A DNA stretch of 27,773 nucleotides from PLGF01 sp052139695 (GTDB taxonomy: Bacteria > Verrucomicrobiota > Verrucomicrobiia > Limisphaerales > Palsa-1400), in the NCBI GenBank assembly GCA_052139695.1, contig JBKQWF010000087.1, positions 1 to 27,773 of the forward strand. The letters are read 5' to 3'. Each line of letters begins with the position of its first letter. The first letter of the stretch is position 1. The position numbers were made by a program, and so were the translations under genes. The notes beneath the pieces were generated by a model that saw only the letters and a program-made list of their open reading frames with translations, was not told the DNA's origin and ran no database searches. Shown one piece after another: positions 13,638 through 21,880 of this stretch.

Positions 13638-15190
13638 GGCCAATCGCAATCATTGTGGCGGGGCTGCTCGCGCTCTCCGGCGGACTGCGCGCGCAGGAAA
13701 AGCCGGAACCATCGGCCAATGCGCCGTCCGGCGGCAAAAAACCGGCCGAGTCCAAAACAGACGGCGGCAAAAACGAGCCCAAAGACCAGCTTTCGGAAAC
13801 GACCAACTCCGTCACCATTCAGGGCGTTGAGGTAAAGTATAAGGCCACGACGGGCACCATCGTGATCAAGGATGAGGAAGCCAAGCCGCGCGTCTCTTTC
13901 TTTTTCATCGCCTATACGCGGCTGGACGCCACCAACGCCGCCGGGCGCCCGGTCTCGTTCTCCTTCAACGGCGGCCCGGGTTCCTCCTCCGTCTGGCTGC
14001 ATTTGGGCCTGCTCGGGCCCAAACGCGTTTCGCTCCAGGAAGACGGCAGCTTGCCGCCGCCGCCCTTCCGGCTGGTCAATAATAATGAATCGCTGCTCGA
14101 CGAATCGGATTTGGTTTTCATCGACCCGGTCAGCACCGGCTTCACCCGCGCCATTCCGGTGGATGAGGCGGGAAAATATCACGGCGTCGATCAGGATCTG
14201 CAATCCGTGGGGGATTTTATCCGCCTCTACACGACCCGCTATCAACGCTGGACTTCGCCCAAGTTTCTTATCGGCGAAAGTTACGGCACGACCAGGGCGG
14301 CGGGTTTGTCCGGCTATTTGGAAGACCGCTACGGTCTCTACCTCAACGGCATTGTCCTGGTCTCATCGGTGCTCAATTTTGAAACGCTCAGTTTCAGCGC
14401 GGGCAACGACCTCGCTTACATCCTCTATTTGCCGACCGAGACGGCGACCGCGTGGTATCACAAGAAGCTCCCGCCGGACCTGCAAACCGACGAAAAAAAG
14501 GCGCTGGCGGAAGCGGAAAATTTCGCCCTCGGCGATTATACCCATGCCTTGATGCAAGGGGGAGCCTTGCCCGAAGCGGAGCACGCCGCCATTGTCAAGG
14601 AATTGGCCCGGCTCACCGGATTGTCTGAGGATTACGTGGACCGCGCGAACTTGCGCGTCACTGCCGGGCGCTTTTTCAAGGAACTATTGCGCAAGGAACG
14701 ACTGACTGTCGGCCGCTACGACAGCCGCATGACCGGCGTGGACCGCGACGCCACCGGCGCCAACGCGGAATATGATCCCAGCTACACTTCGGTGCTGGGA
14801 CCATTCGCCGCCTGCTTCAACGACTATGTGCGGGGTGAATTGAAGTTCGAAAGCGATCTGCCCTACGAAGTGCTGACGGGCAAGGTCAACCCCTGGGATT
14901 ACAATGACGCCCGCAACCGCTACCTCGACGTGGCGGAGACCTTGCGCCAAGCCATGACGCATAACCCATATTTAAAGGTCTTTGTCGCCAATGGTCATTA
15001 CGACCTAGCCACGCCTTATTTGGCCACGCGCTACACCTTCGATCATATCGGGCTGCCGCCCGACCTGCGCGGCAACGTGACGATGGGCTATTACGAAGCC
15101 GGCCACATGATGTATGTCAATCAGCCTTCCCGGGTGGCGTTGAAAGGCGATCTGGCAAATTTCGTTCGCGCGGCCGCGGCCCGGAAATAG
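13634..15190 (+). CDS. Secreted S10-family serine carboxypeptidase-like protein
   Basis: A 518-residue protein with a signal peptide (basic MRPIA, hydrophobic IIVAGLLALSGGL, cut near RAQ) and a Pro/Lys/Glu-rich linker before the catalytic domain. The S10 alpha/beta-hydrolase signatures are FSFNGGPGSSSVWLHLGLLGP (oxyanion hole), GESYGTTRAAGLSGYL with nucleophile Ser216, Asp457 in ANGHYDLATPY, and His491 in YEAGHMMY. This completes the Ser-Asp-His triad. S10 enzymes release C-terminal residues from peptides at acid pH and are far better known in eukaryotes. It probably acts in the periplasm or outside the cell. It is translationally coupled to hisA by a 4-bp overlap, with no obvious functional link. 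Confidence 0.9.
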   Translation: MRPIAIIVAGLLALSGGLRAQEKPEPSANAPSGGKKPAESKTDGGKNEPKDQLSETTNSVTIQGVEVKYKATTGTIVIKDEEAKPRVSFFFIAYTRLDATNAAGRPVSFSFNGGPGSSSVWLHLGLLGPKRVSLQEDGSLPPPPFRLVNNNESLLDESDLVFIDPVSTGFTRAIPVDEAGKYHGVDQDLQSVGDFIRLYTTRYQRWTSPKFLIGESYGTTRAAGLSGYLEDRYGLYLNGIVLVSSVLNFETLSFSAGNDLAYILYLPTETATAWYHKKLPPDLQTDEKKALAEAENFALGDYTHALMQGGALPEAEHAAIVKELARLTGLSEDYVDRANLRVTAGRFFKELLRKERLTVGRYDSRMTGVDRDATGANAEYDPSYTSVLGPFAACFNDYVRGELKFESDLPYEVLTGKVNPWDYNDARNRYLDVAETLRQAMTHNPYLKVFVANGHYDLATPYLATRYTFDHIGLPPDLRGNVTMGYYEAGHMMYVNQPSRVALKGDLANFVRAAAARK

Positions 15191-15209
15191 TCATGCCTCA
15201 GTCACGAAA

Positions 15210-15277
15210 GGTGGGGGTGCCTCTCCGAGGCGTCCACGGCTGTTTCCTGCCCGAGCGGTCGCCTCGGCGCGGCGACC
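15210..15277. repeat. Diverged two-hairpin element
   Basis: Starts GGTGGGG and contains GCCTC-TCC-GAGGC, then GGTCGCC (15257-15263)/GGCGACC (15271-15277). The layout matches the GGTAGGG…CCCTACC family, but the outer repeat is degraded. It fills most of the 98-bp gap between the S10 peptidase and the LptF/LptG gene. Confidence 0.55.
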
Positions 15278-15288
15278 CTGCCTGATGC

Positions 15289-16470
15289 ATGGCCGGAAAT
15301 AACCTCGTCAATTGGGGCGCGCCCCTTAGAATTGAGACGGTGCGCCTGTTGGACCGATACTTACTGCGCGAATTGCTGGTGCCGCTCGGCTATTGTCTGT
15401 GCGGCTTTTTGGTTTTTTACGTTTCGTTCGACCTCATTTTCCAGATCAACAGATTCCAGGACAACCACTTGCAGTTTGTCGATATCATCGAGTATTATGT
15501 CGTGACGCTCCCGGAGTTGCTCGCCGAGCAAGTCTTGCCGGTCTCGCTCCTGCTCGCCTTGCTCTACGCGCTGACCAACCACAGCCGGCACAATGAACTA
15601 ACGGCCATGCGCGCGGCCGGAGTGGGCCTTTGGCGGGTGGCGGTGCCTTACCTGGGGATGGGCGCCTTTTTCGGGGTGATTGTCTTCGTGATCAGCGAAT
15701 ATTGGCTGCCCTCGACAGCCGAACGCACGCGCCTCATCATGGAACGCCGCCTGGCACTGCCCGGGCAGCTCGATTTAACGCCGCCCTTTGTCCTCAACAA
15801 TGAGGCCGACCACCGCAAGTGGATCATCGGCCATTTCAATACGCGCACGGGAGAGATGCTCCAGCCCACGATCGCCTGGAACCGCAAGGACGGCTCCAGC
15901 CGCACGGTTCACGCCCAGAGCGGAGTCTATCGCGAGGGCAAATGGGTTTTCTCCGACGCTCATGTCTGGGACCGCGCGCCCCAGGACCAATTTGATATTC
16001 AAACATGGCCGACGAACACCACCGACACCAATGCCACGCTTCCCCTTGAACTCTCGGAAACGCCGGGCTGGATCCGAAGCGAAATCAAAGTCAACAATCT
16101 GAGCGCGACCGACGCCGCGAAAGGGTTGCGGCTCTCCATCCGCGAAATACGCGATTACCTGCATCTGCATGAGCAAATCGACCCGCGCAAAAAAGCAGTA
16201 TTATTGACGCAGTTGCAAGGCAACATCGCCGCGCCCTTTACCTGCCTGGTCGTCGTCTTGATCGCCTTGCCTTTTGCCGCGCGCACGGGCCGGCACAATG
16301 TGTTCGTCGGCGTCGCGGCGAGCATTTTCATTTGCTTTGGGTATTTTATCTTGCAACGGATTTCTCTCGGTCTGGGAGTCGGCGGGTATTTATCGCCGGT
16401 GCTGGCGGCCTGGCTGCCGAACATCATCAGCGGCGGGACCGGCCTGGCGCTCTTGAGCCGCATGCGATGA
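15289..16470 (+). CDS. LptF/LptG-family lipopolysaccharide export permease
   Basis: A 393-residue inner-membrane protein of the YjgP/YjgQ family, half of the LptB2FG transporter that lifts LPS from the inner membrane into the Lpt bridge. The N-terminal RLLDRYLLRELLVPLGYCLCGFLVFYVSFDLIF (first helix) and ELLAEQVLPVSLLLALLYALTNHSRHNELTAMRAAGVGLWRVAVPYL are family hallmarks, followed by a third helix (GAFFGVIVFVIS). A periplasmic jelly-roll region of about 170 residues comes next, and then three C-terminal helices starting at FTCLVVVLIALPFAARTGRH. Length is close to E. coli LptF/LptG (about 360). LptF and LptG cannot be told apart without comparison, and no second copy is in the window. It supports a Gram-negative, LPS-bearing cell. 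Confidence 0.9.
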   Translation: MAGNNLVNWGAPLRIETVRLLDRYLLRELLVPLGYCLCGFLVFYVSFDLIFQINRFQDNHLQFVDIIEYYVVTLPELLAEQVLPVSLLLALLYALTNHSRHNELTAMRAAGVGLWRVAVPYLGMGAFFGVIVFVISEYWLPSTAERTRLIMERRLALPGQLDLTPPFVLNNEADHRKWIIGHFNTRTGEMLQPTIAWNRKDGSSRTVHAQSGVYREGKWVFSDAHVWDRAPQDQFDIQTWPTNTTDTNATLPLELSETPGWIRSEIKVNNLSATDAAKGLRLSIREIRDYLHLHEQIDPRKKAVLLTQLQGNIAAPFTCLVVVLIALPFAARTGRHNVFVGVAASIFICFGYFILQRISLGLGVGGYLSPVLAAWLPNIISGGTGLALLSRMR

Positions 16471-16491
16471 ACATGGAACCCATGTTTGGCC

Positions 16492-16542
16492 GTTGCGGCA
16501 GCAACGCCCTACCCCAAGGTGGCAGGGCGGCGCTGCTGCGCC
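16492..16542. repeat. Extragenic palindrome family B, copy 2
   Basis: A 51-base element beginning GTTGCGGCAGCAACGCCC and ending GGCGCTGCTGCGCC, nearly the same as 11809-11860 apart from the middle (CTACCCCAAGGTGGCAGG against a CACCCAAATGGTGG type). It sits in the 126-bp gap between the Lpt permease and the histidine kinase. Confidence 0.75.
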
Positions 16543-16596
16543 CTAATGTGAGAGACAAATCCGACGGATTCCTGAAACAAAGAACAACCCCGGCCC

Positions 16597-18327
16597 ATGG
16601 CGGATGACATTGACAGTTTGCGCGCGGCGCACGAGCGCCTGAAGCTCCTTTACCAGGTCAGCAACGTCATTCATTCAACACTGGACGCGCAGCAGGCGCT
16701 GCAATTAATCCTGCGCGAGGCGGTGCGTGTCATGCGGGCTTCCAGCGGCTCGGTTGCTCTCATCAATCCCACCAATCGGCTGCTGGAGATTCAGACCTCA
16801 GCCGGCTTGCCGCTCAACGCCGGCGAACTGCGCCTGCGCATGGGCCAGGGGATCACCGGCTGGGTGGCCCGCACCGGCAAACCCGCCCTGGTCGGCGATG
16901 TCCGCAAGGACCCGCGCTACATCATGTTGCGTCCGGAGGTTCGCTCCGAATTGGCCGTCCCGCTGGAAGTCATGGGCGAGGTGCGCGGCGTGCTCAACGT
17001 CGATGCGGAAAAAGAAAACGCATTCAGCGACGCCGACAGGGAATTGCTGGAGGACCTGGCGGCCGAGGCGGTTAAGGTCATTCAAAATACCTGGCTCTTT
17101 GAGCAGTCGCGCCTCAAGGCCCGCCTGTTGGAAACGCTGGTCAGCGTCAGCCGCAGCATCAATTCCGCTCTCCATGTCAACGAAGCCCTCCAGCTCATCA
17201 CGCGCGAAACTTGCGGTTTGATGGAAGCCCGCGCCTGTTCGCTGCTCATGCTGGATCCCACCGGCGAATGGCTGGACTTGCGCGCCAGCTTCGGGGCCGG
17301 CCCGTCTTATATCGATCGCCCACGCTTGAACGCCGATGAAAGCTTCATGGGGATCGTCGTCCGGCGCAAGAAGCCCATGCAACTTGAGGACGTGCGGGAA
17401 TCGTCGCTTTACCAAAACAAGGACATGGCGCGCCGGGAAGGGCTGGTCTCGCTCTTAAGCGCGCCGCTGGTCTTCGGCGGAAAGGCCATCGGCACGCTCA
17501 ATGTCTATAGCGGTCATCCCCGCAGCTTTTCCAACGAGGAGATCAACACCCTCACCGCCCTGGCCGAGCTTTCCGCCATCGCCCTGGAAAAAGCCCGCCT
17601 TTACGAACGGGTGGTGGATTTGGAGGAGCAGTTGCGTCAAAACGAAAAACTGTCCGCCCTCGGCCTGCTGGCCGCCGAGGTCGCGCACGAAATCCGCAAT
17701 CCGCTCACCGTCATGAAGATGCTCTACCATTCTTTGCGGCTGGATTTCGCGCCCGGCGACCCCCGCATCAAGGACGACGCCATCCTCCGCGAGAAAATGG
17801 ACCATCTCAACAAGATCGTGGAGCAAATCCTCGATTTCGCCCGCAGCACGGAGCCCAATCTCAGCCCGGTCAATATCAACCAAATTCTCAACGACTTGGC
17901 GTTGCTCATCCGCCATAAGCTGCGCAATCAGCAGATCGAATTCGTCCGCCAGCTCGAGGCGGACCTTCCCCAAGTCATGGCCGACGGCACCCAATTGGCC
18001 CAGGCCTTTCTGAACCTCACGTTGAACGCGGTCGAGGCCATGCCGCATGGCGGCGTCTTCACCCTTTCCACCCGCGCCGTCAAACTGCGGGCCGGCGCCG
18101 GGCAAGCCACCCAAGTCTTGATCGAATTCCGCGACACCGGCCAGGGGATGTCCTCTGAACAGCGCCGCCAAGCCTTCACTTCGTTATTGAGCACGACCAA
18201 GCACAAGGGGACCGGCCTCGGCCTGGCCATCGTCGGGCGCGTCATCGAAACCCATCGCGGCAAAGTGCGCATCCGCTCGCGCCCCGGCAAAGGGACCGCT
18301 TTTCTCATCACCCTGCCAGTGGCCTGA
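16597..18327 (+). CDS. Soluble GAF-GAF sensor histidine kinase
   Basis: A 576-residue kinase without membrane segments, so a cytoplasmic sensor. Two GAF domains (about 10-175 and 180-345) each show the GAF pattern (MGQGITGWVARTGKPALVGDV…RSELAVPLEVMGEVRGVLNVD; then ADESFMGIVVRRKKPMQLEDV…LLSAPLVFGGKAIGTLNVYS). A coiled-coil linker (ALEKARLYERVVDLEEQLRQNEKL) leads to the HisKA dimer with phospho-acceptor His364 in AAEVAHEIRNPLTVMKML. The HATPase domain has N-box LNLTLNAVEAMPHGG, G1 DTGQGM and G2 KGTGLGLAIVGRV. The H-box AHEIRNPL resembles NtrB-like kinases. There is no response-regulator gene next to it, so the partner is elsewhere. The GAF ligand is unknown: no Cys-based haem or bilin site is evident. 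Confidence 0.92.
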   Translation: MADDIDSLRAAHERLKLLYQVSNVIHSTLDAQQALQLILREAVRVMRASSGSVALINPTNRLLEIQTSAGLPLNAGELRLRMGQGITGWVARTGKPALVGDVRKDPRYIMLRPEVRSELAVPLEVMGEVRGVLNVDAEKENAFSDADRELLEDLAAEAVKVIQNTWLFEQSRLKARLLETLVSVSRSINSALHVNEALQLITRETCGLMEARACSLLMLDPTGEWLDLRASFGAGPSYIDRPRLNADESFMGIVVRRKKPMQLEDVRESSLYQNKDMARREGLVSLLSAPLVFGGKAIGTLNVYSGHPRSFSNEEINTLTALAELSAIALEKARLYERVVDLEEQLRQNEKLSALGLLAAEVAHEIRNPLTVMKMLYHSLRLDFAPGDPRIKDDAILREKMDHLNKIVEQILDFARSTEPNLSPVNINQILNDLALLIRHKLRNQQIEFVRQLEADLPQVMADGTQLAQAFLNLTLNAVEAMPHGGVFTLSTRAVKLRAGAGQATQVLIEFRDTGQGMSSEQRRQAFTSLLSTTKHKGTGLGLAIVGRVIETHRGKVRIRSRPGKGTAFLITLPVA

Positions 18328-18436
18328 GGAAAGGAATGGGAGGACAAATTATCCTGAGTCCGCACTCAAATCCTCGGCTAACGTTCGCGCTGCACCTAAA
18401 TGCTTCGATAGGAATTGTATAGGACTGGTCTAAATG

Positions 18437-18575
18437 CGCGCAGAGGCGCAGAGAGCGCGGAGACAGGAAATAGATTTAAAAGAATCTCTGAATCTCTTGC
18501 CCTGCAACATTGCGAGAATTGCCTATTTTCGGCGGGGCTTTCTCTCTTTCTCTGCGCGCTCCGCGCCTCTGCGCG
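18437..18575. repeat. Extragenic inverted repeat with GCGCAGAGGCGC arms, copy 2
   Basis: A 27-base left arm (18437-18463) and right arm (18549-18575) are close reverse complements, separated by an 85-base centre unlike the 22-base centre of copy 1 at 7908-7981. The right arm reads CTGCGCGCTCCGCGCCTCTG. It lies between the convergent kinase and ligA genes. The rest of 18328-18596 shows nothing I can name. Confidence 0.75.
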
Positions 18576-18596
18576 ATTCTCGGGCCAAAGGGGGAA

Positions 18597-20753
18597 TCAC
18601 CTTTGACCCATTTTTAAAAACTCGTCCTCATCGAGGACTTTCACACCAAAGGCTTGGGCTTTTTCCAACTTGGAACCGGCGTCCGCGCCGGCCAGGACGT
18701 AGTCCGTGCTTTTGCTGACGCTGCTGGTGACTTTGCCGCCGAGAGATTCGATCCGCGCGCCGGCTTCCTCGCGCGTCATCGTGGGCAATGTTCCTGTCAA
18801 AACGAAGGTCTTTCCGGAAAATGGCTGCCCGCTCTTTTTTGCCGCCGCTTTTTGGCTCGCCGGGTGGATGCCGAGTTCCTTCATCCGGCGCAGAATACTT
18901 TGCCCTTCGTCGGACGCAAAATAGTCGAGCACACTCCGCGCCACGACCGGGCCGACCTCGGTGACAATGCCCGCCTCCCGCTCGTTTTTACTCTGGCTGC
19001 GAGCGGCAAACCCCGCGTCCAACAAGCGTTGCGCGGCCGCTTCGGCTTCCTCTTTGATCTTTCTTTTTTCGTGATAGGCGAGGACATCCTTCAGCAACGC
19101 GGAATCGGCCACCTCGTCGATCGTGTCGTGGAAAGCGGCCAGTTGGCCGGCCGTCGTCTTGCCGACTTCGGGAATGGCCAGGCCGAAGAGCCAGCGGCCC
19201 AGGGGCGCGGTCTTGGCGCGGGCCAAGGCGTCAACGGCTTTTTGGGCATTCTTGCGTCCGAAAACGCGCGGAGAATCTTCCGTGCCCAGGTTCATCTCGG
19301 CCAGTTGATCAACAGTCAAGGTGAATAAATCCAGCGGCTCGCGCGCCAATCCGCGTTCGCCCAGTTTGTCCGCCACGATGCCGCCAACGCCTTCGATGTC
19401 GAGCGCCCCGCGCGCGGCAAAGAACTCCACCCGGCGCGTGGCCTGCGCCGGACAGCGCAGATTCTCGCAGCGCCAGGCGGCAAAGTCCGGATCGCGCCGC
19501 ACCGGGCTGGCGCACACGGGGCATTTGCCGCCGATATGTTTGTAAAAATCGAACGGCTGCGCGTCCACTCGGCGTTTTTCCAAGACCACGCCCACCACTG
19601 CGGGGATGACTTCGCCCGCCTTTTCGATGATAACAGTGTCGCCGATGCGGATGTCCTTCCGCTGAATTTCATCTTCGTTGTGCAGGGTGGCCCGGCCAAT
19701 CGTGCTGCCCGCCAGAAAAACCGGCTCCAACTCCGCCACCGGCGTCAATACTCCCGTGCGCCCGACCTGGACGGTGATGCCGTTGAGCCGCGTTTGCGCC
19801 TGGAGCGGCGCGTATTTGTAGGCGATGGCCCAGCGCGGCGCCTTGGCGGTGTAGCCCGCGCGTTCGCGCAAGGAAAGTTCATCCAGCTTGATAACCGCGC
19901 CATCGGTTTGATAGGAAAAGCGGTCGCGGATTTTGTCCAGCTCATCAATCGCCGCCAGCAATTCCTCTTCGGCATGACACAACCAGACCTTTTCCGGCGT
20001 CTTGAATCCCAGGCCGGCCAGCCATTCCAATGATTGACTATGGCGTGCCGGCGCGGCGCCGTCGTCCACCTGCCCCAATCCATAAAACACCGCGTCCAGC
20101 GGACGTTTGGCCACGATGCGCGGGTCCAACTGCTTGAGCGATCCCGCGGCGGCGTTGCGCGGGTTGGCAAACACTTCCTCGCCGGCGGCGGCGCGCTCGT
20201 CGTTGAGCTTTCTGAACCCTTGCACGGTCATGAAGACTTCGCCCCGCACTTCCAGCGTGCCCTTTTTGTGTGGAATGGTGAGCGGAATGGAGCGGATTGT
20301 CCTTAGGTTTGACGTTATATCGTCTCCTTTCGTGCCGTCGCCCCGGGTCGCGCCCACCGTCAGGCGGCCATTTTCGTAGCGCAAATTCACGGCCAGCCCA
20401 TCGACCTTTGGCTCGACGGTCCAGGTCAGCGCTTCGTGGGGCAAGAGCTTTTGCACGCGCGTGACAAAGCTGCGCACTTCGCCTTGCGAATAAGTGTTGT
20501 CCAGGCTGAGCATCGGGACCCGATGCGTCACCGTGGCGAAGGCCTTGACCGGATGGCCGCCGACCCGTTGCGTGGGAGAATCGGGCGTGGCCAAGACGGG
20601 AAATTCTTTTTCCAGGTCGGCCAATTGGCGGTAGAGCCGGTCATATTCCAGGTCGCTGACGACGGGTCGCGCCTCGACGTAATAAAGCTGATCGTGCCGC
20701 CGGATTTCCCCGGCCAGTTGCTGGTGCCGCTCGGTCGCTTGCGCCAAGGTCAT
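18597..20753 (-). CDS. ligA: NAD-dependent DNA ligase
   Basis: A 718-residue replicative ligase sealing nicks with NAD. Domains in order: Ia with YYVEARPVVSDLEYDRLYRQL (NAD site); the adenylation core with active-site Lys116 in EPKVDGLAVNLRYENGRL; GEVFM and DGAVIKLDEL nucleotidyltransferase motifs; the OB fold; a four-Cys zinc finger (CPVC…CENLRCP); helix-hairpin-helix repeats (LDIEGVGGIVADKL, LGRWLFGLAIPEVGKTTAGQLA, EVGPVVARSVLDYF); and a C-terminal BRCT domain (FSGKTFVLTGTLPTMTREEAGARIESLGGKVTSSVSKSTDYVLAG). It is slightly longer than usual (about 670): there is an extra Lys/Glu-rich helical insert (AYHEKRKIKEEAEAAAQRLL) in the helix-hairpin-helix region. It sits 12 bp after an SDR gene, likely sharing its promoter. 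Confidence 0.97.
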   Translation of the reverse strand: MTLAQATERHQQLAGEIRRHDQLYYVEARPVVSDLEYDRLYRQLADLEKEFPVLATPDSPTQRVGGHPVKAFATVTHRVPMLSLDNTYSQGEVRSFVTRVQKLLPHEALTWTVEPKVDGLAVNLRYENGRLTVGATRGDGTKGDDITSNLRTIRSIPLTIPHKKGTLEVRGEVFMTVQGFRKLNDERAAAGEEVFANPRNAAAGSLKQLDPRIVAKRPLDAVFYGLGQVDDGAAPARHSQSLEWLAGLGFKTPEKVWLCHAEEELLAAIDELDKIRDRFSYQTDGAVIKLDELSLRERAGYTAKAPRWAIAYKYAPLQAQTRLNGITVQVGRTGVLTPVAELEPVFLAGSTIGRATLHNEDEIQRKDIRIGDTVIIEKAGEVIPAVVGVVLEKRRVDAQPFDFYKHIGGKCPVCASPVRRDPDFAAWRCENLRCPAQATRRVEFFAARGALDIEGVGGIVADKLGERGLAREPLDLFTLTVDQLAEMNLGTEDSPRVFGRKNAQKAVDALARAKTAPLGRWLFGLAIPEVGKTTAGQLAAFHDTIDEVADSALLKDVLAYHEKRKIKEEAEAAAQRLLDAGFAARSQSKNEREAGIVTEVGPVVARSVLDYFASDEGQSILRRMKELGIHPASQKAAAKKSGQPFSGKTFVLTGTLPTMTREEAGARIESLGGKVTSSVSKSTDYVLAGADAGSKLEKAQAFGVKVLDEDEFLKMGQR

Positions 20754-20765
20754 AGCACGCGCCGT

Positions 20766-21554
20766 CTAAAACGCCGACTTCACCACGCCGCCATCCACGC
20801 GCAAGGCCGCGCCGTTGGTGGCCGAGGAAAGAGGGCTGCAAACGTAGGCCACGAGATTCGCCACTTCCTCAGTCGTGGCAAACCGCTTGAGCAACGAGGT
20901 CGGGCGGACCTTTTCAAAGAACTCCTTTTCAAATTCCGCAAATGGTTTGCCGCCGCTCAGGCGATGGACAAATTCATCCACGCCATCCGACCGGGTCGGG
21001 CCCGGTAAAACCGAATTGACCGTCACGCTCGTCCCCGCGCACAGCTCCGCCAGACCGCGGGCCACGGCGATTTCCGCGGTCTTGGTCATGCCGTAATGAA
21101 TCATCTCCGCCGGAATCTGCACCCCGCTCTCGCTGCTGATGAAAACAATCCGGCCCCAGTTCCGCTGGAGCATCCCGCCAAAATAAGCGCGGCTTAATCT
21201 GACCCCGCTCAGGACATTGACTTCAAAGAAGCGCCGCCATTCTTCGTCAGAAATCTCCGCAAATGGCTTCGGCTCAAAAATGCCGAGGTTGTTCACCAGG
21301 ATTTCGACGCAGGGGAATCTTTTCACCACCTCTTCCGCCCCCGCCTTGGCGGACAGGTCTCCGGGAAAACTTTCCAGTCGCGCCGCGGGCGCGGCCTCGC
21401 GGATTTTTGCCACCGCCGCCGCCACCGATTTTTCCGTGCGCCCGTTGACAATGACGCGCGCGCCCTCCTGTGCCAGGGCGGTGGCGATGGCCAACCCGAT
21501 GCCTTTGGTCGAACCGCTCACCAGCGCTAATTTGTTGTCCAGTTGCAGATTCAT
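20766..21554 (-). CDS. SDR-family oxidoreductase upstream of ligA
   Basis: A 262-residue classical SDR. Cofactor motif SGSTKGIG (13-20), Ser141 in FISSESG, and Tyr154/Lys158 in YGMTK are intact. The usual NNAG is NNLG (88-91). The C-terminus (NLVAYVCSPLSSATNGAALRVDGGVVKSAF) is typical. It resembles FabG-like proteins; the substrate is unknown. The start at ATG 21554 gives the standard MNLQLDNKLALVSG beginning and follows a strong promoter-like sequence. A longer frame reaching 21590 would run through the -35 box. It is probably cotranscribed with ligA 12 bp downstream, with no evident functional tie. Confidence 0.88.
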   Translation of the reverse strand: MNLQLDNKLALVSGSTKGIGLAIATALAQEGARVIVNGRTEKSVAAAVAKIREAAPAARLESFPGDLSAKAGAEEVVKRFPCVEILVNNLGIFEPKPFAEISDEEWRRFFEVNVLSGVRLSRAYFGGMLQRNWGRIVFISSESGVQIPAEMIHYGMTKTAEIAVARGLAELCAGTSVTVNSVLPGPTRSDGVDEFVHRLSGGKPFAEFEKEFFEKVRPTSLLKRFATTEEVANLVAYVCSPLSSATNGAALRVDGGVVKSAF

Positions 21555-21561
21555 CGAAAGT

Positions 21562-21590
21562 GAATTTGTTCCTGTTCTTTCCTTTGTCAA
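21562..21590 (-). promoter_or_regulatory. Putative promoter of the SDR-ligA operon
   Basis: Read on the minus strand: a perfect TTGACA at 21590-21585, a 17-base spacer, and AAATTC at 21567-21562, then seven bases to the ATG at 21554. The predicted start of transcription is at or next to the start codon, so the message would be almost leaderless. The -10 match is weak. Confidence 0.45.
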
Positions 21591-21608
21591 ATCGGAAAGC
21601 CCGCCGCA

Positions 21609-21635
21609 GGTAGGGTCGCCTCGCCGAGGCGACCG
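21609..21635. repeat. Half copy of the two-hairpin element
   Basis: Bases 21609-21635 equal 11876-11902 exactly (GGTAGGG then the hairpin GGTCGCCTC-GCC-GAGGCGACC). The second hairpin and the closing CCCTACC of that element are absent, replaced by unrelated palindromes starting at 21653. Confidence 0.7.
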
Positions 21636-21652
21636 TTACCAAGAAAAAGAAT

Positions 21653-21694
21653 GCCGCCGGCGGGACGCCAGCGGCCGCGGTCGAGACGACCGCG
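21653..21694. repeat. Paired hairpins with GGA and AGA loops
   Basis: GCCGCCGGCG-GGA-CGCCAGCGGC (21653-21675, one mismatch in ten pairs) shares its core GGCGGGACGCC with the hairpin at 2433-2455. It is followed directly by CGCGGTCG-AGA-CGACCGCG (21676-21694, eight perfect pairs). Confidence 0.6.
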
Positions 21695-21713
21695 CTCCCC
21701 TGAATTTCCCTCA

Positions 21714-21827
21714 GGGTGCGACCAAAAGTATCAGGCGAGGTGGGGCGCGTCACTCCGTGCGCGCCGCCTCGGCGGGCAGGGGCCTGCCCGCCCTTCTTAA
21801 ATCCAACCGGCGGTTTTAATCGCACCC
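21714..21827. repeat. Two-hairpin element bounded by GGGTGCGA/TCGCACCC, copy 2
   Basis: A 114-bp element starting GGGTGCGA (21714-21721) and ending TCGCACCC (21820-21827), close in length to copy 1 (9877-9989). The first hairpin (21744-21765) is identical to copy 1. The second, GGCGGGCAG (21771-21779)/CTGCCCGCC (21784-21792), differs from copy 1 but stays self-complementary through paired changes. Confidence 0.75.
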
Positions 21828-21845
21828 TTTTTCCCTCAAACGCCT

Positions 21846-21874
21846 TTGCATCCCCCGCTGACACCCTCTAAACT
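21846..21874 (+). promoter_or_regulatory. Putative promoter of the aldo/keto reductase gene
   Basis: TTGCAT (21846-21851), 17-base spacer and TAAACT (21869-21874), then six bases to the ATG at 21881. An AGGAGG at 21875-21880 touches the ATG, too close to serve as a Shine-Dalgarno for it, and may lie upstream of the transcription start. Confidence 0.4.
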
Positions 21875-21880
21875 AGGAGG

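Noticed and set aside
16597..18327. Phytochrome-like photoreceptor
   Set aside because: The GAF domains lack an obvious chromophore-binding Cys, and no PHY or PAS domain is seen.
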